Assembly: GCF_017565765.1 (NCBI RefSeq)
Contig: NZ_JAGDYP010000008.1
Location: forward strand, 62,001-126,000
Direction of reading: 5' to 3'
DNA from: Capnocytophaga bilenii
GTDB taxonomy: Bacteria > Bacteroidota > Bacteroidia > Flavobacteriales > Flavobacteriaceae
DNA: 64,000 bases
Shown here: positions 1 through 8,628 of the stretch, in pieces
Numbering within the stretch: position 1 is the stretch's first letter
How the letters are laid out: each line of letters opens with the position of its first letter
Notes under the pieces: model-generated
The model's database searches: none
What the model was told of the DNA's origin: nothing
What the model saw: the letters and a program-made list of their open reading frames with translations, nothing else
Made by a program: the position numbers and the translations under genes

Positions 1-303
1 ATGTTTTGGATTTACACCTAAATTACTGAATGCAAACACACTTGCCAAAGGTACATATTGTATATAATCATCAAAACGCAACTTTTCGCCCCCCGAATAA
101 TGATAAGCTTGTCGCTGCACATAACGATTAATGAAAGTAGCGTTAGAAATTACCCCTACTGTAATAAGTGAAGCAGGTAATAAACACTCTTGTACCTTTA
201 TACGTTTTTGCAATAATAAAGAAGATACCTGTAGGCTATCATTTTGTGCTCTTAATTCACAAAAAAATAAACAGCTTAAAATTATAAATACAGCTTTCAA
301 CAA
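1..303 (-). CDS. PAP2-family phosphatase, N-terminal part (runs off the window)
   Basis: The frame stays open from position 303 to the window edge (101 codons). It begins with a hydrophobic signal-like stretch (LKAVFIILSCLFF), then LRAQNDS, and later FDDYIQYVPLASVFAFSNLG and GVNPKH. The DDYIQY..P and G.K.H pattern is what I recall from the start of the PAP2 (type 2 phosphatidic acid phosphatase) domain in Bacteroidota periplasmic enzymes; the catalytic motifs lie outside the window. There is no ATG; TTG at 303 or 300 is the likely start. It follows uppP by about 17 bp, so it is probably the last gene of the ftsX operon, and may act on lipid or undecaprenyl phosphates. The family call rests on the N-terminal part only. 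Confidence 0.6.
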   Translation of the reverse strand, partial: MLKAVFIILSCLFFCELRAQNDSLQVSSLLLQKRIKVQECLLPASLITVGVISNATFINRYVQRQAYHYSGGEKLRFDDYIQYVPLASVFAFSNLGVNPKH

Positions 304-319
304 AATAATAGTATATATT

Positions 320-1126
320 TTAAAGAATAAATAGTAGTAAAGTACCTATAACAATACGATAAATACCCCAAACTTTAAATCCAAATTTAGTAAGTATATG
401 TATAAAAAACTTTACCGCTATCATCGCTACTACAAAAGCTACTATATTGCCTAAAATAAAAAGCCAAAAACTTTCTGATGAAGCCATTACCAATTCATAT
501 CCCTTTTGTTGAAGTTCTCCTTCAGCACCCCACTTTTTCAAAAAAAGCGAATACACCGTCACTGCCAACATCGTAGGTACTGCCAAGAAAAAAGAAAATT
601 CAGCAGCAGCCTTACGCGTTAGTCCTTGTGTCATCCCCCCAATAATAGAAGCTGCCGAACGTGAGGTGCCTGGCATCATCGCCAAACACTGCCAAAAACC
701 AATAATAACTGCTTTTTTCAGTCCTATTTCCTTTTCATTATCTATTCTCTGATGCTTAAACCATCTATCTACAAATATCAAAATAACCCCACCCAATATC
801 AGTGTAATAGCAATAGCCTTTTGGTTACCAAGTACAGCCTCTATCTTATCATCAAAAAGCATTCCCAAAATAAGTGCAGGTACTACAGCACAAGCCAATT
901 TAATATAAAAATTAAAATTAGAAAAATCAAAAAACTTACGCCAGTAAAGTACCACTATAGATAAGATCGCACCAAATTGTATTGATACCTGAAAACATTT
1001 CAAATACTCATCTTCAGGCACTCCCAATAGTGATGCCGTAAACCCCATATGCGCAGTAGAAGATATAGGTAAGTACTCTGTAAGCCCCTCAATAATCGCT
1101 ATGATAATAGCTTGTAATGTATTCAT
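320..1126 (-). CDS. uppP: Undecaprenyl-diphosphatase UppP (BacA)
   Basis: This 268-residue polytopic membrane protein dephosphorylates undecaprenyl pyrophosphate so that the lipid carrier for peptidoglycan and other envelope polymers can be reused. Both family signatures are visible: EGLTEYLPISSTAH at residues 13-26 and PGTSRSAAS near residue 155, which together supply the catalytic Glu, Ser/His and Arg residues. Length and hydrophobic profile match the family. It lies 2 bp after the DUF3098 gene and in the same direction as ftsX, an order I recall as common in Flavobacteriaceae. A PAP2-family gene follows, so two envelope phosphatases sit side by side. Confidence 0.96.
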   Translation of the reverse strand: MNTLQAIIIAIIEGLTEYLPISSTAHMGFTASLLGVPEDEYLKCFQVSIQFGAILSIVVLYWRKFFDFSNFNFYIKLACAVVPALILGMLFDDKIEAVLGNQKAIAITLILGGVILIFVDRWFKHQRIDNEKEIGLKKAVIIGFWQCLAMMPGTSRSAASIIGGMTQGLTRKAAAEFSFFLAVPTMLAVTVYSLFLKKWGAEGELQQKGYELVMASSESFWLFILGNIVAFVVAMIAVKFFIHILTKFGFKVWGIYRIVIGTLLLFIL

Positions 1127-1128
1127 TG

Positions 1129-1395
1129 TTATTTATTTTTTTCGTTAGTAGTGTTTTTAGGCTTTGTCTCTATCAGTATAGCATATATTTCCACTGCAAA
1201 TCCTAAAAGTACCAAAGTAGGTGCTAAGTGAATACGCCTAAAACTAAATACCGAAAAATCAAAAACAGCCGGATTATCACTTCCTCCACCGCTCATCAGT
1301 ATAAAACCAAGTGCAATGATAGCAAAACCCAGCAACATAAAAAAATAATTCTTTTCTTTAAACAAAAGGGTTGAATGGTGTTTCATCATATACAA
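1129..1395 (-). CDS. DUF3098 family small membrane protein
   Basis: An 88-residue protein with two hydrophobic segments (about residues 18-35 and 55-75) joined by a short polar loop, and a charged C-terminus. The sequence FKEKNYFFMLLGFAIIALGF and the later RRIHLAPTLVLLGF are typical of the DUF3098 family, which sits between ftsX and uppP in many Bacteroidota. No function is established. The position suggests a link to cell division or envelope synthesis, by context only. It starts 10 bp after ftsX and ends 2 bp before uppP. Confidence 0.85.
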   Translation of the reverse strand: MYMMKHHSTLLFKEKNYFFMLLGFAIIALGFILMSGGGSDNPAVFDFSVFSFRRIHLAPTLVLLGFAVEIYAILIETKPKNTTNEKNK

Positions 1396-1404
1396 TTTTA
1401 CTAT

Positions 1405-2283
1405 TTAATAATATAATTCGTTCGTGTTCAAGTTCAAAAAACGCTGAGTAGCAAAAAAAGTACTCCCCCAGCTAATGAGTATCCCCATTACAAAAACACC
1501 TATAAAAACTACTGTAAGCACTGTAGCATCAAGCAGTACAGCAAAATCAGGATATGATTTTATGATAGAGAAAAGTGCCAAACTAAAAAAAGTTATTGCT
1601 ACAAAAGCACTAAATATCCCCAACTTCACATTCGTATAAATAAACGGACGGCGTATAAAACTACGCGTAGCCCCCACAAGTTGCATCGTCTTAATAATAA
1701 AACGCTTAGAGTAAATCGATAGCCTTATAGATGCATTAATTAGTAATACCGAAACAAACGTAAATAACACACTAAATACCAAAGTTATAAACCCTATCCT
1801 ATTTACATTTTCGTGAATAAGAGCTACCAACGACTGGTCGTACACCACTTCCGATACAAAAGTGTGTTGTTCCAAATCTCGTTTTATTTCCTGCATCTTA
1901 TCAGGATCAGCATATTCAGCCTTCAAGCTCAAGTCTATCGCATTCTGAAGCGGATTAGTGCCTATAAAAGTTACAAAATCTTCCCCTATATCTTTACTAA
2001 AAGTTTCAGCTGCTTCTTCTTTTGATATAAATTTAATAGACTTCACAAAAGGTGCTACCGATAGCGTTTTCTGTAATTGCGTAATATCCACATCTTTCGC
2101 TTTATCTTTTATCAGAATCGTAACCGTTACCTGCTCTTTAAAATGGTTGGCTAACTTTTTAGTACTAAGTACTAAAAACATAAAAAACGCCAACAAAAAG
2201 AGTACCAAAGTAATACTCACTATCACCGAAAAATACGAAGTAAGTAATCTGCGTTTATTAAATGATTCTATTGAACCCGACAT
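1405..2283 (-). CDS. ftsX: Cell division protein FtsX (FtsX-like permease)
   Basis: FtsX pairs with the ATPase FtsE at the septum and transmits a signal to periplasmic cell-wall hydrolases. The 292-residue protein has one TM segment near the N-terminus, an extracytoplasmic domain of about 110 residues (VTVTILIKDKAKDV onward) and three more TM segments at the C-terminus, with the permease motif RRPFIY before the third. I start it at the ATG at 2283. An upstream frame reaches 2310, but the -7 box at 2319-2326 would put the transcription start there, and AGGAAAAAGG stands directly before the chosen ATG. It is the first gene of ftsX-DUF3098-uppP-PAP2. ftsE is not in the window. Confidence 0.93.
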   Translation of the reverse strand: MSGSIESFNKRRLLTSYFSVIVSITLVLFLLAFFMFLVLSTKKLANHFKEQVTVTILIKDKAKDVDITQLQKTLSVAPFVKSIKFISKEEAAETFSKDIGEDFVTFIGTNPLQNAIDLSLKAEYADPDKMQEIKRDLEQHTFVSEVVYDQSLVALIHENVNRIGFITLVFSVLFTFVSVLLINASIRLSIYSKRFIIKTMQLVGATRSFIRRPFIYTNVKLGIFSAFVAITFFSLALFSIIKSYPDFAVLLDATVLTVVFIGVFVMGILISWGSTFFATQRFLNLNTNELYY

Positions 2284-2318
2284 CCTTTTTCCTATAAAAA
2301 ATATTAGCAATAATGGCG

Positions 2319-2326
2319 CAAAAATA
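2319..2326 (-). promoter_or_regulatory. -7 box for ftsX
   Basis: The minus strand reads TATTTTTGCGCC, a Bacteroidota -7 element (TAnnTTTG) about 36 bp before the chosen ftsX start. It argues against the longer open frame. Confidence 0.6.
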
Positions 2327-2411
2327 CAACTATTTTTTTAATTACAAAAAAGGTGTCCACAAAAAATTTCTTTTTCACGAACACCTCTCTTGTCATTCTC
2401 TATCATTCACA

Positions 2412-3593
2412 TTAGGCTTTAGCCGCTTTACGTCTCTTTTTCTCTGCCTCAAGTAGCATCAATTCCCTACCCGTTTGCCCTGCTACCGAAGTATTTTCTT
2501 CAGCACGTCTAATCAGGTATGGCATCACTTCACGAACAGGACCAAAAGGCAAGTATTTAGCTACGTTATAATGCTCTTTTGAAGCATTAAAGCTAATATG
2601 ATCACTCATACCATACAATTGTGCCAACCATACTCGCTTATCGTTAGGTTTCAAACCTTTTTCTTTCATCAAATTCATTAGCAAAGCCGCACTCTTTTCA
2701 TTGTGAGTACCCGCAAATAGCGAAATACGATCTATATGATCCAATATAAAGCGAAGCATTGCATCATAGTTATCATCTGTAGCCTGTTTGTTTGCACAAA
2801 TAGGAGTTGGGTAGCCCATTTCAGCTGCACGTTCATTTTCTTTCTCCATATAAGCACCACGCACTATTTTCATACCTATATAGAAGTCATCTTTCACCGC
2901 ACGTTCGTAAAGCGCTTTCAAGTAAGGCAACCTATCGTGGCGATACATTTGAAGAGTACCATATACAATAGGCTCTTTTTTGTTGTATTTGCGCATCATT
3001 TCTTCCACAAGGTCATCTGCAGCTGTTTGCATCCAGCTTTCCTCAGCATCCACCAAAATAGGAATATTATATTCATAAGCTTTCTTGCAAGCAGCATCAA
3101 AACGTTCCCTGATGCGTCCCCATTCTTTCTTCTCTCCTTCAGTCAATTCTTTCCCCTCTGTAACTTTTTGGAAAACTGCAAATCTACCAAATCCTGTAGG
3201 TTTGAAAACCACAATTGGAATACCATCATTGCGGTGTTTATTCCCAAAATCAATAGTTTCCATTGTCTTTTTAAATGTAGCTTCCAATGACGCTTCATCG
3301 TCCTTACCCTCTACTGAGTAGTCCAAAACAGAACCTACTCCTTTTTCGTGCATTTTCTTAATTACAGGCAAGCAATCTTGTTCCGAAATACCTCCGCAAA
3401 ATTGGTTAAATACCGTGCTGCGAATCATCCCTTCTACAGGAAGATGTAATTTCAACGAAAAATTCGTCAAAGCTGTCCCCACATTGATAAGTGTATTATT
3501 GCCTATCATTTTAAATAGCCAATAAGCCCAGTTTAGTTCCGAATCGCTTTTAAGCTCAAAAGCTGTCTTAGTGTCATTAAATTGTGTACCCAT
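2412..3593 (-). CDS. Proline dehydrogenase (PRODH) family protein
   Basis: Monofunctional PRODH of 393 residues. The family oxidises proline to pyrroline-5-carboxylate with FAD and feeds electrons to quinones. Recognisable features are the TIM-barrel core with VLDYSVEGKDDE, PILVDAEESWMQ, GTLQMYRHDR and KIVRGAYMEKE, and the C-terminal YLIRRAEENTSV, whose paired arginines bind the substrate carboxylate in known enzymes. No aldehyde dehydrogenase domain is attached, as is usual in Bacteroidota. The gene stands alone: its own -7 box lies 55 bp upstream and ftsX follows on a separate promoter. Confidence 0.93.
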   Translation of the reverse strand: MGTQFNDTKTAFELKSDSELNWAYWLFKMIGNNTLINVGTALTNFSLKLHLPVEGMIRSTVFNQFCGGISEQDCLPVIKKMHEKGVGSVLDYSVEGKDDEASLEATFKKTMETIDFGNKHRNDGIPIVVFKPTGFGRFAVFQKVTEGKELTEGEKKEWGRIRERFDAACKKAYEYNIPILVDAEESWMQTAADDLVEEMMRKYNKKEPIVYGTLQMYRHDRLPYLKALYERAVKDDFYIGMKIVRGAYMEKENERAAEMGYPTPICANKQATDDNYDAMLRFILDHIDRISLFAGTHNEKSAALLMNLMKEKGLKPNDKRVWLAQLYGMSDHISFNASKEHYNVAKYLPFGPVREVMPYLIRRAEENTSVAGQTGRELMLLEAEKKRRKAAKA

Positions 3594-3647
3594 TTTAGTT
3601 CTCAGTTATTTGTTATTAGTTTTTAGTTTTACACCTCTTTTGTGCCG

Positions 3648-3655
3648 CAAAGATA
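3648..3655 (-). promoter_or_regulatory. -7 box for the proline dehydrogenase gene
   Basis: TATCTTTGCGG on the minus strand, a close match to the Bacteroidota -7 consensus, 55 bp before the start codon. Confidence 0.65.
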
Positions 3656-3820
3656 AACTATTTCTTTTAATTACGAAAATTTTTTAATATATTTTTCAAT
3701 ATATTTTTTTTCATTTCTTCTATTTTCATTCTCATAATAAATTGAAGTTTATCATATAGGCTTTTAAATATTATGCAATATCCTTCTAATAATTGTTAAT
3801 AATATTTATTGCAGTATCAA

Positions 3821-3867
3821 AAAAAGCTACCCAAAAAAGAGTAATTACATTTTTTTGGTAGCTTTTT
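3821..3867 (-). terminator. Intrinsic terminator after lpdA
   Basis: An 11-bp perfect stem (AAAAAGCTACC at 3821-3831 pairing with GGTAGCTTTTT at 3857-3867) with a 25-nt loop, ending in T-rich sequence on the minus strand 19 bp after the lpdA stop. Confidence 0.75.
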
Positions 3868-3885
3868 CTATATGTTAGCTACTCA

Positions 3886-5292
3886 TTAGGCGTGAATAGC
3901 TCGGTTTTCTGTAGCTGCAAGGGCAGCCTCTTTTATAGCTTCTGTAAAAGTAGGGTGTGCGTGACATATACGCGCTATATCTTCAGCACTTGCTTTAAAC
4001 TCCATAGCAGTAACAGCTTCTGCTATCATATCCGCTGCACGAGCTCCTATTATATGAACGCCCAGCACCTCATCAGTTGTTTTATCTGCCAATATCTTTA
4101 CAAAACCATCAGTATCCATACTTGCACGGGCACGCCCCAACGCACGAAAAGCAAACTGTCCTACCTTATAAGCTGTATTCTCTGCTTTCAATTGTTCTTC
4201 TGTTTTGCCCACCGATGCTACTTCTGGCCAAGTATATACTACCCCTGGGATAAGATTGTAATCCACGTGAGGCTTTTGTCCTGCCAATTGTTCCACTACC
4301 ACCACACCTTCTTCTTCTGCTTTATGTGCAAGCATCGCACCTCGCACTACATCGCCTATAGCATAAATATGAGGCACATTTGTTTGTAAGTGGTCATTCA
4401 CCACTACCCTACCTCGCTCATCTTTTTGTACTCCTGCAGCTTCAAGGTTTAGCCCCTCCGTATAAGGTCGCCTACCTACTGCTACCAAGCAATAGTCTCC
4501 TTCAAGTACAAGCTCCTCACCCTTAGGTGTATTCGCTTTCACAACCACCATATTACCATCTCGAGTTACTTCTTTCACCTGATGGCTTGTATAGAATGTA
4601 AAACCTTGTTTTTTCAGTACCTTGGTAAGCTCTCGTCCTAAGCCTTTGTCCATTGTTGGAATAATACTATCAGCGTATTCCACCACCGAAACTTTAGCCC
4701 CCAAACGATTGTACACTTGTCCCAATTCCAATCCTATAACGCCACCTCCTATTACTATCAAATGTTTAGGTACTTCTTTTAGCTTCAAAGCCTCTGTTGA
4801 TGTAATTATTCGTTCCTTATCAATTTTTATAAAAGGTAAAGAAGCTGGTTTTGAGCCTGTAGCTATAATAGTATGCTTCGCTTCAATTACTTCTGCTTCC
4901 CCTTCCTTAGGAGTGATTTTTATTTGAGTAGGCGATACAAAACTCCCTACACCAGTAAAAACATCTACTTTGTTTTTCTCCATCAAAAACTTCACACCAC
5001 CACAAGTTTGTTCCACCACAGCAGCCTTCCTCGCAACCATTTTTTCAATATCCAACTTCACTTCACCTGTAAGTTCAATTCCGTGATCTGTAAGATGTTT
5101 CATCACATCTTCATAGTGATGAGATGAGTCCAACAAAGCTTTAGAAGGAATACACCCCACATTCAAGCAAGTCCCTCCCAAAGTATCATACTTCTCTATA
5201 AGGGCGGTCTTAAAGCCCAATTGTCCCGAACGAATTGCCGCTACATAACCTCCAGGACCTGAACCAATAATAACTACATCATACATTTTCAT
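3886..5292 (-). CDS. lpdA: Dihydrolipoyl dehydrogenase (E3)
   Basis: This 468-residue flavoprotein reoxidises dihydrolipoamide in 2-oxoacid dehydrogenase and glycine-cleavage complexes, passing electrons to NAD+. The N-terminal FAD fold (IIGSGPGGYVAAI), the redox disulfide GGTCLNVGCIPSKAL near residues 40-55, the NAD-binding GGGVIGLELGQVY, the second FAD motif YAIGDV and the C-terminal HAHPTFTEAIKEA with its catalytic His-Glu pair are all present. The length fits the family. The gene is monocistronic, between its own -7 box and a strong terminator. Confidence 0.97.
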   Translation of the reverse strand: MKMYDVVIIGSGPGGYVAAIRSGQLGFKTALIEKYDTLGGTCLNVGCIPSKALLDSSHHYEDVMKHLTDHGIELTGEVKLDIEKMVARKAAVVEQTCGGVKFLMEKNKVDVFTGVGSFVSPTQIKITPKEGEAEVIEAKHTIIATGSKPASLPFIKIDKERIITSTEALKLKEVPKHLIVIGGGVIGLELGQVYNRLGAKVSVVEYADSIIPTMDKGLGRELTKVLKKQGFTFYTSHQVKEVTRDGNMVVVKANTPKGEELVLEGDYCLVAVGRRPYTEGLNLEAAGVQKDERGRVVVNDHLQTNVPHIYAIGDVVRGAMLAHKAEEEGVVVVEQLAGQKPHVDYNLIPGVVYTWPEVASVGKTEEQLKAENTAYKVGQFAFRALGRARASMDTDGFVKILADKTTDEVLGVHIIGARAADMIAEAVTAMEFKASAEDIARICHAHPTFTEAIKEAALAATENRAIHA

Positions 5293-5353
5293 ATCGTATT
5301 GATTATTAATTATGTTTTTCTTTAAGTTAATTTATACATTCCGTTTTATTGCG

Positions 5354-5361
5354 CAAATGTA
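5354..5361 (-). promoter_or_regulatory. -7 box for lpdA
   Basis: TACATTTGCGC on the minus strand, 62 bp before the lpdA start. Confidence 0.6.
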
Positions 5362-5423
5362 TAACTTATTATTGAATTTTGCAAATATTTAATTCTTTTT
5401 TTTTCGTTTTTTATTTTTTATTC

Positions 5424-5466
5424 CTTAAAAAAAGAGATTTGAGAAAGTTACCTCTCTCAAATCTCT
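5424..5466 (-). terminator. Intrinsic terminator after secDF
   Basis: Perfect 11-bp stem AGAGATTTGAG (5433-5443) with CTCAAATCTCT (5456-5466), 12-nt loop, followed on the minus strand by a run of T. It lies about 38 bp after the secDF stop. Confidence 0.85.
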
Positions 5467-5503
5467 CATTATTAACATTTAAAAAATCTTAATTATTTAT
5501 CAT

Positions 5504-8473
5504 TTATGCTACTTCTGCTACGGACTCTGCCTCGTCTTTCACGGTATCATAAATAATAGGGGCTGCCACAAATATAGATGAATAAGTACCTACAAATACA
5601 CCTATAATCATTGCAAACATAAAGCCTCTAAGTGTTTCTCCACCAAAAATAAAGATGGTAACCAATACCGCCAAAGTAGTAAATGAAGTATTCAATGTAC
5701 GACTAAGGGTTGTGTTAAGAGCGTGGTTAATCTTCTCACGTGACCAATGTGGCTCACGCATCACCTCTCTTATACGGTCGTAAATAATCACCGTATCGTT
5801 CAGTGAGTAACCCACTACCGTCAATATCGCTGCTATAAACGCTTGGTCAATCTCCATATTGAAAGGCATAATACTATAAGTAAGTGAGTAAATACCAAGT
5901 ACCATTAGCACGTCGTGTGCCGATGACACTATCGCACCCATCGAGAATTGCCATTTGTGGAAACGGAACAATATATACAAGCCTATTACAATTAGCGAAC
6001 CTATTACCGACCAAAATGCACTGCTCTTAATATCCTCAGCTATCGTAGGCCCCACTTTCATAGATTGCATAATACCCACTTTATCAGTAGAACTCGCTTG
6101 TGCAAAACTTTCGTAAGTTGTTCCTTCAGGAAGGTATGATTGCAACCCTTTATACAACAATTCTTGTATTTCGTTATCCACTTCAGTACTTTCTTCTTGC
6201 ACTTTATATTTTGTAGATATCTTCACTTGGTTAGGCGAACCAAAAGTTTTTACCTCTACAGTTCCCAAAGTAGTTTGTAATGATTGTGCAATCTGTGTAG
6301 GCTCTACTTCGTGTTGGAAACGTACCTGATAGGTTCTACCTCCCACAAAATCAATACCTTGGTCAAGTCCTCTTGTAAAGAGTGAAATTATACCTATTAT
6401 CGAAAGACTTATTGAAATAGCATATCCCACTTTACGTTTGCCTATAAAGTTCAAATTTACATTCCTAAACCAGTTTTTGGTGATTGGAGTAGTAAAATAA
6501 AGTGGATGACGTTTCTCTACGCTATAATCAATAAGCAAACGTGTGATAAATATAGCTGTAAATAGAGTTGTCAAAATACCTATGATAAGTGTTGTAGCAA
6601 AACCTTGAATAGGACCACTACCAAAGAACAACAAAATCAACGCTGTAAGTCCTGTAGTAATATTAGAGTCTAAGATTGATGATAAAGCGTGTTTAAAACC
6701 ATCTATTACTGCTTGGTCTACACTCTTTCCTTTTACAAGTTCCTCTTTCGACCGCTCAAAGATAAGCACGTTCGCATCCACTGCCATACCTATAGTAAGC
6801 ACGATACCCGCAATACCTGGCAAGGTAAGTACCGCACCTATACTTGCCAACACTCCAAATATAAGAAGTATATTTACAAGTAATGCCACATCTGCATAAA
6901 TACCTGCTCGTCCATAGTAGAAAATCATCCAAGCAAAAATAAATACTGTTGCTATCAAGAATGAGTTCATACCACTATCAATGGCTTCTTGTCCTAATGA
7001 AGGCCCTACTACTTCCGATTGTACTATGTTAGCTCCTGCAGGCAGTTTACCAGCTCGCAACACATTTGCAAGGTCTATCGCTTCATTCAAAGTAAAGTTA
7101 CCTGTAATTTCTGAACGACCTCCCGAAATCGCACCTGTAGTAACCCCTGGTGCCGAATATACAGTATTGTCAAGTACAATAGCTATATTACCTCGTTCCG
7201 TAAATGCCTTACCTGTAAGTGCTTCCCAAATACGAGCGCCTTTTCCGTCCATTTGCATAGAAACTGCAGGCTTGCTATGCATATCATAGGTTTGGTCTGC
7301 TTGAGTGATCACACCTCCTGTTAGTGGCGCAGTGTTATCTCGGTTTCCTTTTAGTGCATAAAGTTCAACAAATGATGTTTTCTTTTCTGGTTTTCCCCAT
7401 ACAAATTTAGCGTATTGCAATTCCGCAGGCAACAAACGTTTAGCCTCGTTAGAACGCAAATAGCTGTTTATTTGCATAGTATCTTTTAAAGTTGCTGTAA
7501 AAATTACAGGCGAACCTTCATAAGTTTTTACTGGTTGCAACAAATCAAACAACGGATTTACTTTCCCTTGTTGTACAGAGTCCTTCTTCACATCTGTAAG
7601 TAGTGAGTCTATAGCACTATTAGCCGAAAGTGTATCTGCTGCAGCTGTTGTAGCTGTTGTTTTTACAGTACTCTTAAGCTGCTCATTAAGTGCCTGCATA
7701 TAAGGAATTACCTCTGTATTTTTAAATGTTTCCCAAAACTCAAGTTGGGCTGTACTTTGCAAAAGCGACTTTACACGATCTATATCTTTAGCTCCAGGCA
7801 ATTCTATTAGAATACGACCAGAAGCCCCCAATCGTTGAATATTAGGTTGTGATACTCCAAATTTATCAATACGTTTGCGCAATACCTCAAATGCCGATAC
7901 GATAGATTCGTCCACTTTCTTCCTAATAATAGGACGCACTTCGCTATCGCTCATCTGAAAATTAATCTGATCACTAAGCGTTTTATTAGCAAATACATCT
8001 GGTGATGCTAATTTCCCCCCATTCTTTTCGTACGCTTCAAAAAACAAATCCAAATATGTCTTATCTGTCTTGCGTAACTGAACATCAGCATCTGCCAATG
8101 ATTTATTAAATATCGGGTCTTTAGAATTGTTAGCAAGACCTTTTAATATGTCATGCACAGAAATCTGAAGTATCACATTGATACCCCCTTTAAGGTCAAG
8201 ACCTCTGTTCAATTCTTTTTCCTTTACTTCCGCAAAAGTAAATTTAGCAATACCGATGTTATACACATCTTTACCTAACATAGAGTCTAAATACTTAGCT
8301 TCTACAGCTTCCCGCTTCCCAACGTAATCCTGCTGAGTATTAGGTACTTTTGCCTCAGCAAACGCCTTAGCTTCATCTTCTACTCTACCCGCTACATACG
8401 TAAATGAGAGCTGGTAGATACTTACAAGCCCAAACAGCAGTGTAAATAGTTTTATAAGTCCCTTGTTTTGCAT
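5504..8473 (-). CDS. secDF: Protein translocase subunit SecDF (fused SecD and SecF)
   Basis: A 989-residue fusion of SecD and SecF, the RND-like pair that uses the proton gradient to pull secretory proteins across the membrane. The SecD half has one N-terminal TM, a large periplasmic P1 region (LDLKGGINVILQISV, then VLRKRIDKFGVSQPNIQ) and a TM block containing GMAVDANVLIFERSKEEL. The SecF half starts near residue 680 (GIDFVGGRTYQVRF) and ends with a TM block containing TVVGYSLNDTVIIYDRIRE. The fused form is usual in Bacteroidota. It has its own -7 box and terminator; its partner yajC is about 38 kb away at 46.7 kb. Confidence 0.97.
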   Translation of the reverse strand: MQNKGLIKLFTLLFGLVSIYQLSFTYVAGRVEDEAKAFAEAKVPNTQQDYVGKREAVEAKYLDSMLGKDVYNIGIAKFTFAEVKEKELNRGLDLKGGINVILQISVHDILKGLANNSKDPIFNKSLADADVQLRKTDKTYLDLFFEAYEKNGGKLASPDVFANKTLSDQINFQMSDSEVRPIIRKKVDESIVSAFEVLRKRIDKFGVSQPNIQRLGASGRILIELPGAKDIDRVKSLLQSTAQLEFWETFKNTEVIPYMQALNEQLKSTVKTTATTAAADTLSANSAIDSLLTDVKKDSVQQGKVNPLFDLLQPVKTYEGSPVIFTATLKDTMQINSYLRSNEAKRLLPAELQYAKFVWGKPEKKTSFVELYALKGNRDNTAPLTGGVITQADQTYDMHSKPAVSMQMDGKGARIWEALTGKAFTERGNIAIVLDNTVYSAPGVTTGAISGGRSEITGNFTLNEAIDLANVLRAGKLPAGANIVQSEVVGPSLGQEAIDSGMNSFLIATVFIFAWMIFYYGRAGIYADVALLVNILLIFGVLASIGAVLTLPGIAGIVLTIGMAVDANVLIFERSKEELVKGKSVDQAVIDGFKHALSSILDSNITTGLTALILLFFGSGPIQGFATTLIIGILTTLFTAIFITRLLIDYSVEKRHPLYFTTPITKNWFRNVNLNFIGKRKVGYAISISLSIIGIISLFTRGLDQGIDFVGGRTYQVRFQHEVEPTQIAQSLQTTLGTVEVKTFGSPNQVKISTKYKVQEESTEVDNEIQELLYKGLQSYLPEGTTYESFAQASSTDKVGIMQSMKVGPTIAEDIKSSAFWSVIGSLIVIGLYILFRFHKWQFSMGAIVSSAHDVLMVLGIYSLTYSIMPFNMEIDQAFIAAILTVVGYSLNDTVIIYDRIREVMREPHWSREKINHALNTTLSRTLNTSFTTLAVLVTIFIFGGETLRGFMFAMIIGVFVGTYSSIFVAAPIIYDTVKDEAESVAEVA

Positions 8474-8512
8474 TTTTTAAATTAATTACTAAACTTTTTA
8501 ATCTTCAAACCG

Positions 8513-8520
8513 CAAAGATA
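8513..8520 (-). promoter_or_regulatory. -7 box for secDF
   Basis: TATATCTTTGCGG on the minus strand, 40 bp before the secDF start. Confidence 0.65.
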
Positions 8521-8628
8521 TACATTTTATAAAGAATACAAAAAACATTCGTAAAAAAAAACTATATTTTTTGTAATATTTTTTCTTTTTTGCCTGAAAA
8601 TCAAAGATATAATAAAATTACTTTTTTC

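Noticed and set aside
131-334. 67-codon plus-strand frame
   Set aside because: It is antisense to the PAP2-like frame on the minus strand, which has a signal peptide and family-like sequence; the plus frame has no recognisable content.
2736-3290. 184-codon plus-strand frame within the proline dehydrogenase gene
   Set aside because: It is a shadow of a well-supported gene and is rich in residues produced by antisense reading; no promoter or family.
3892-4389. 165-codon plus-strand frame within lpdA
   Set aside because: Antisense shadow of a complete dihydrolipoyl dehydrogenase.
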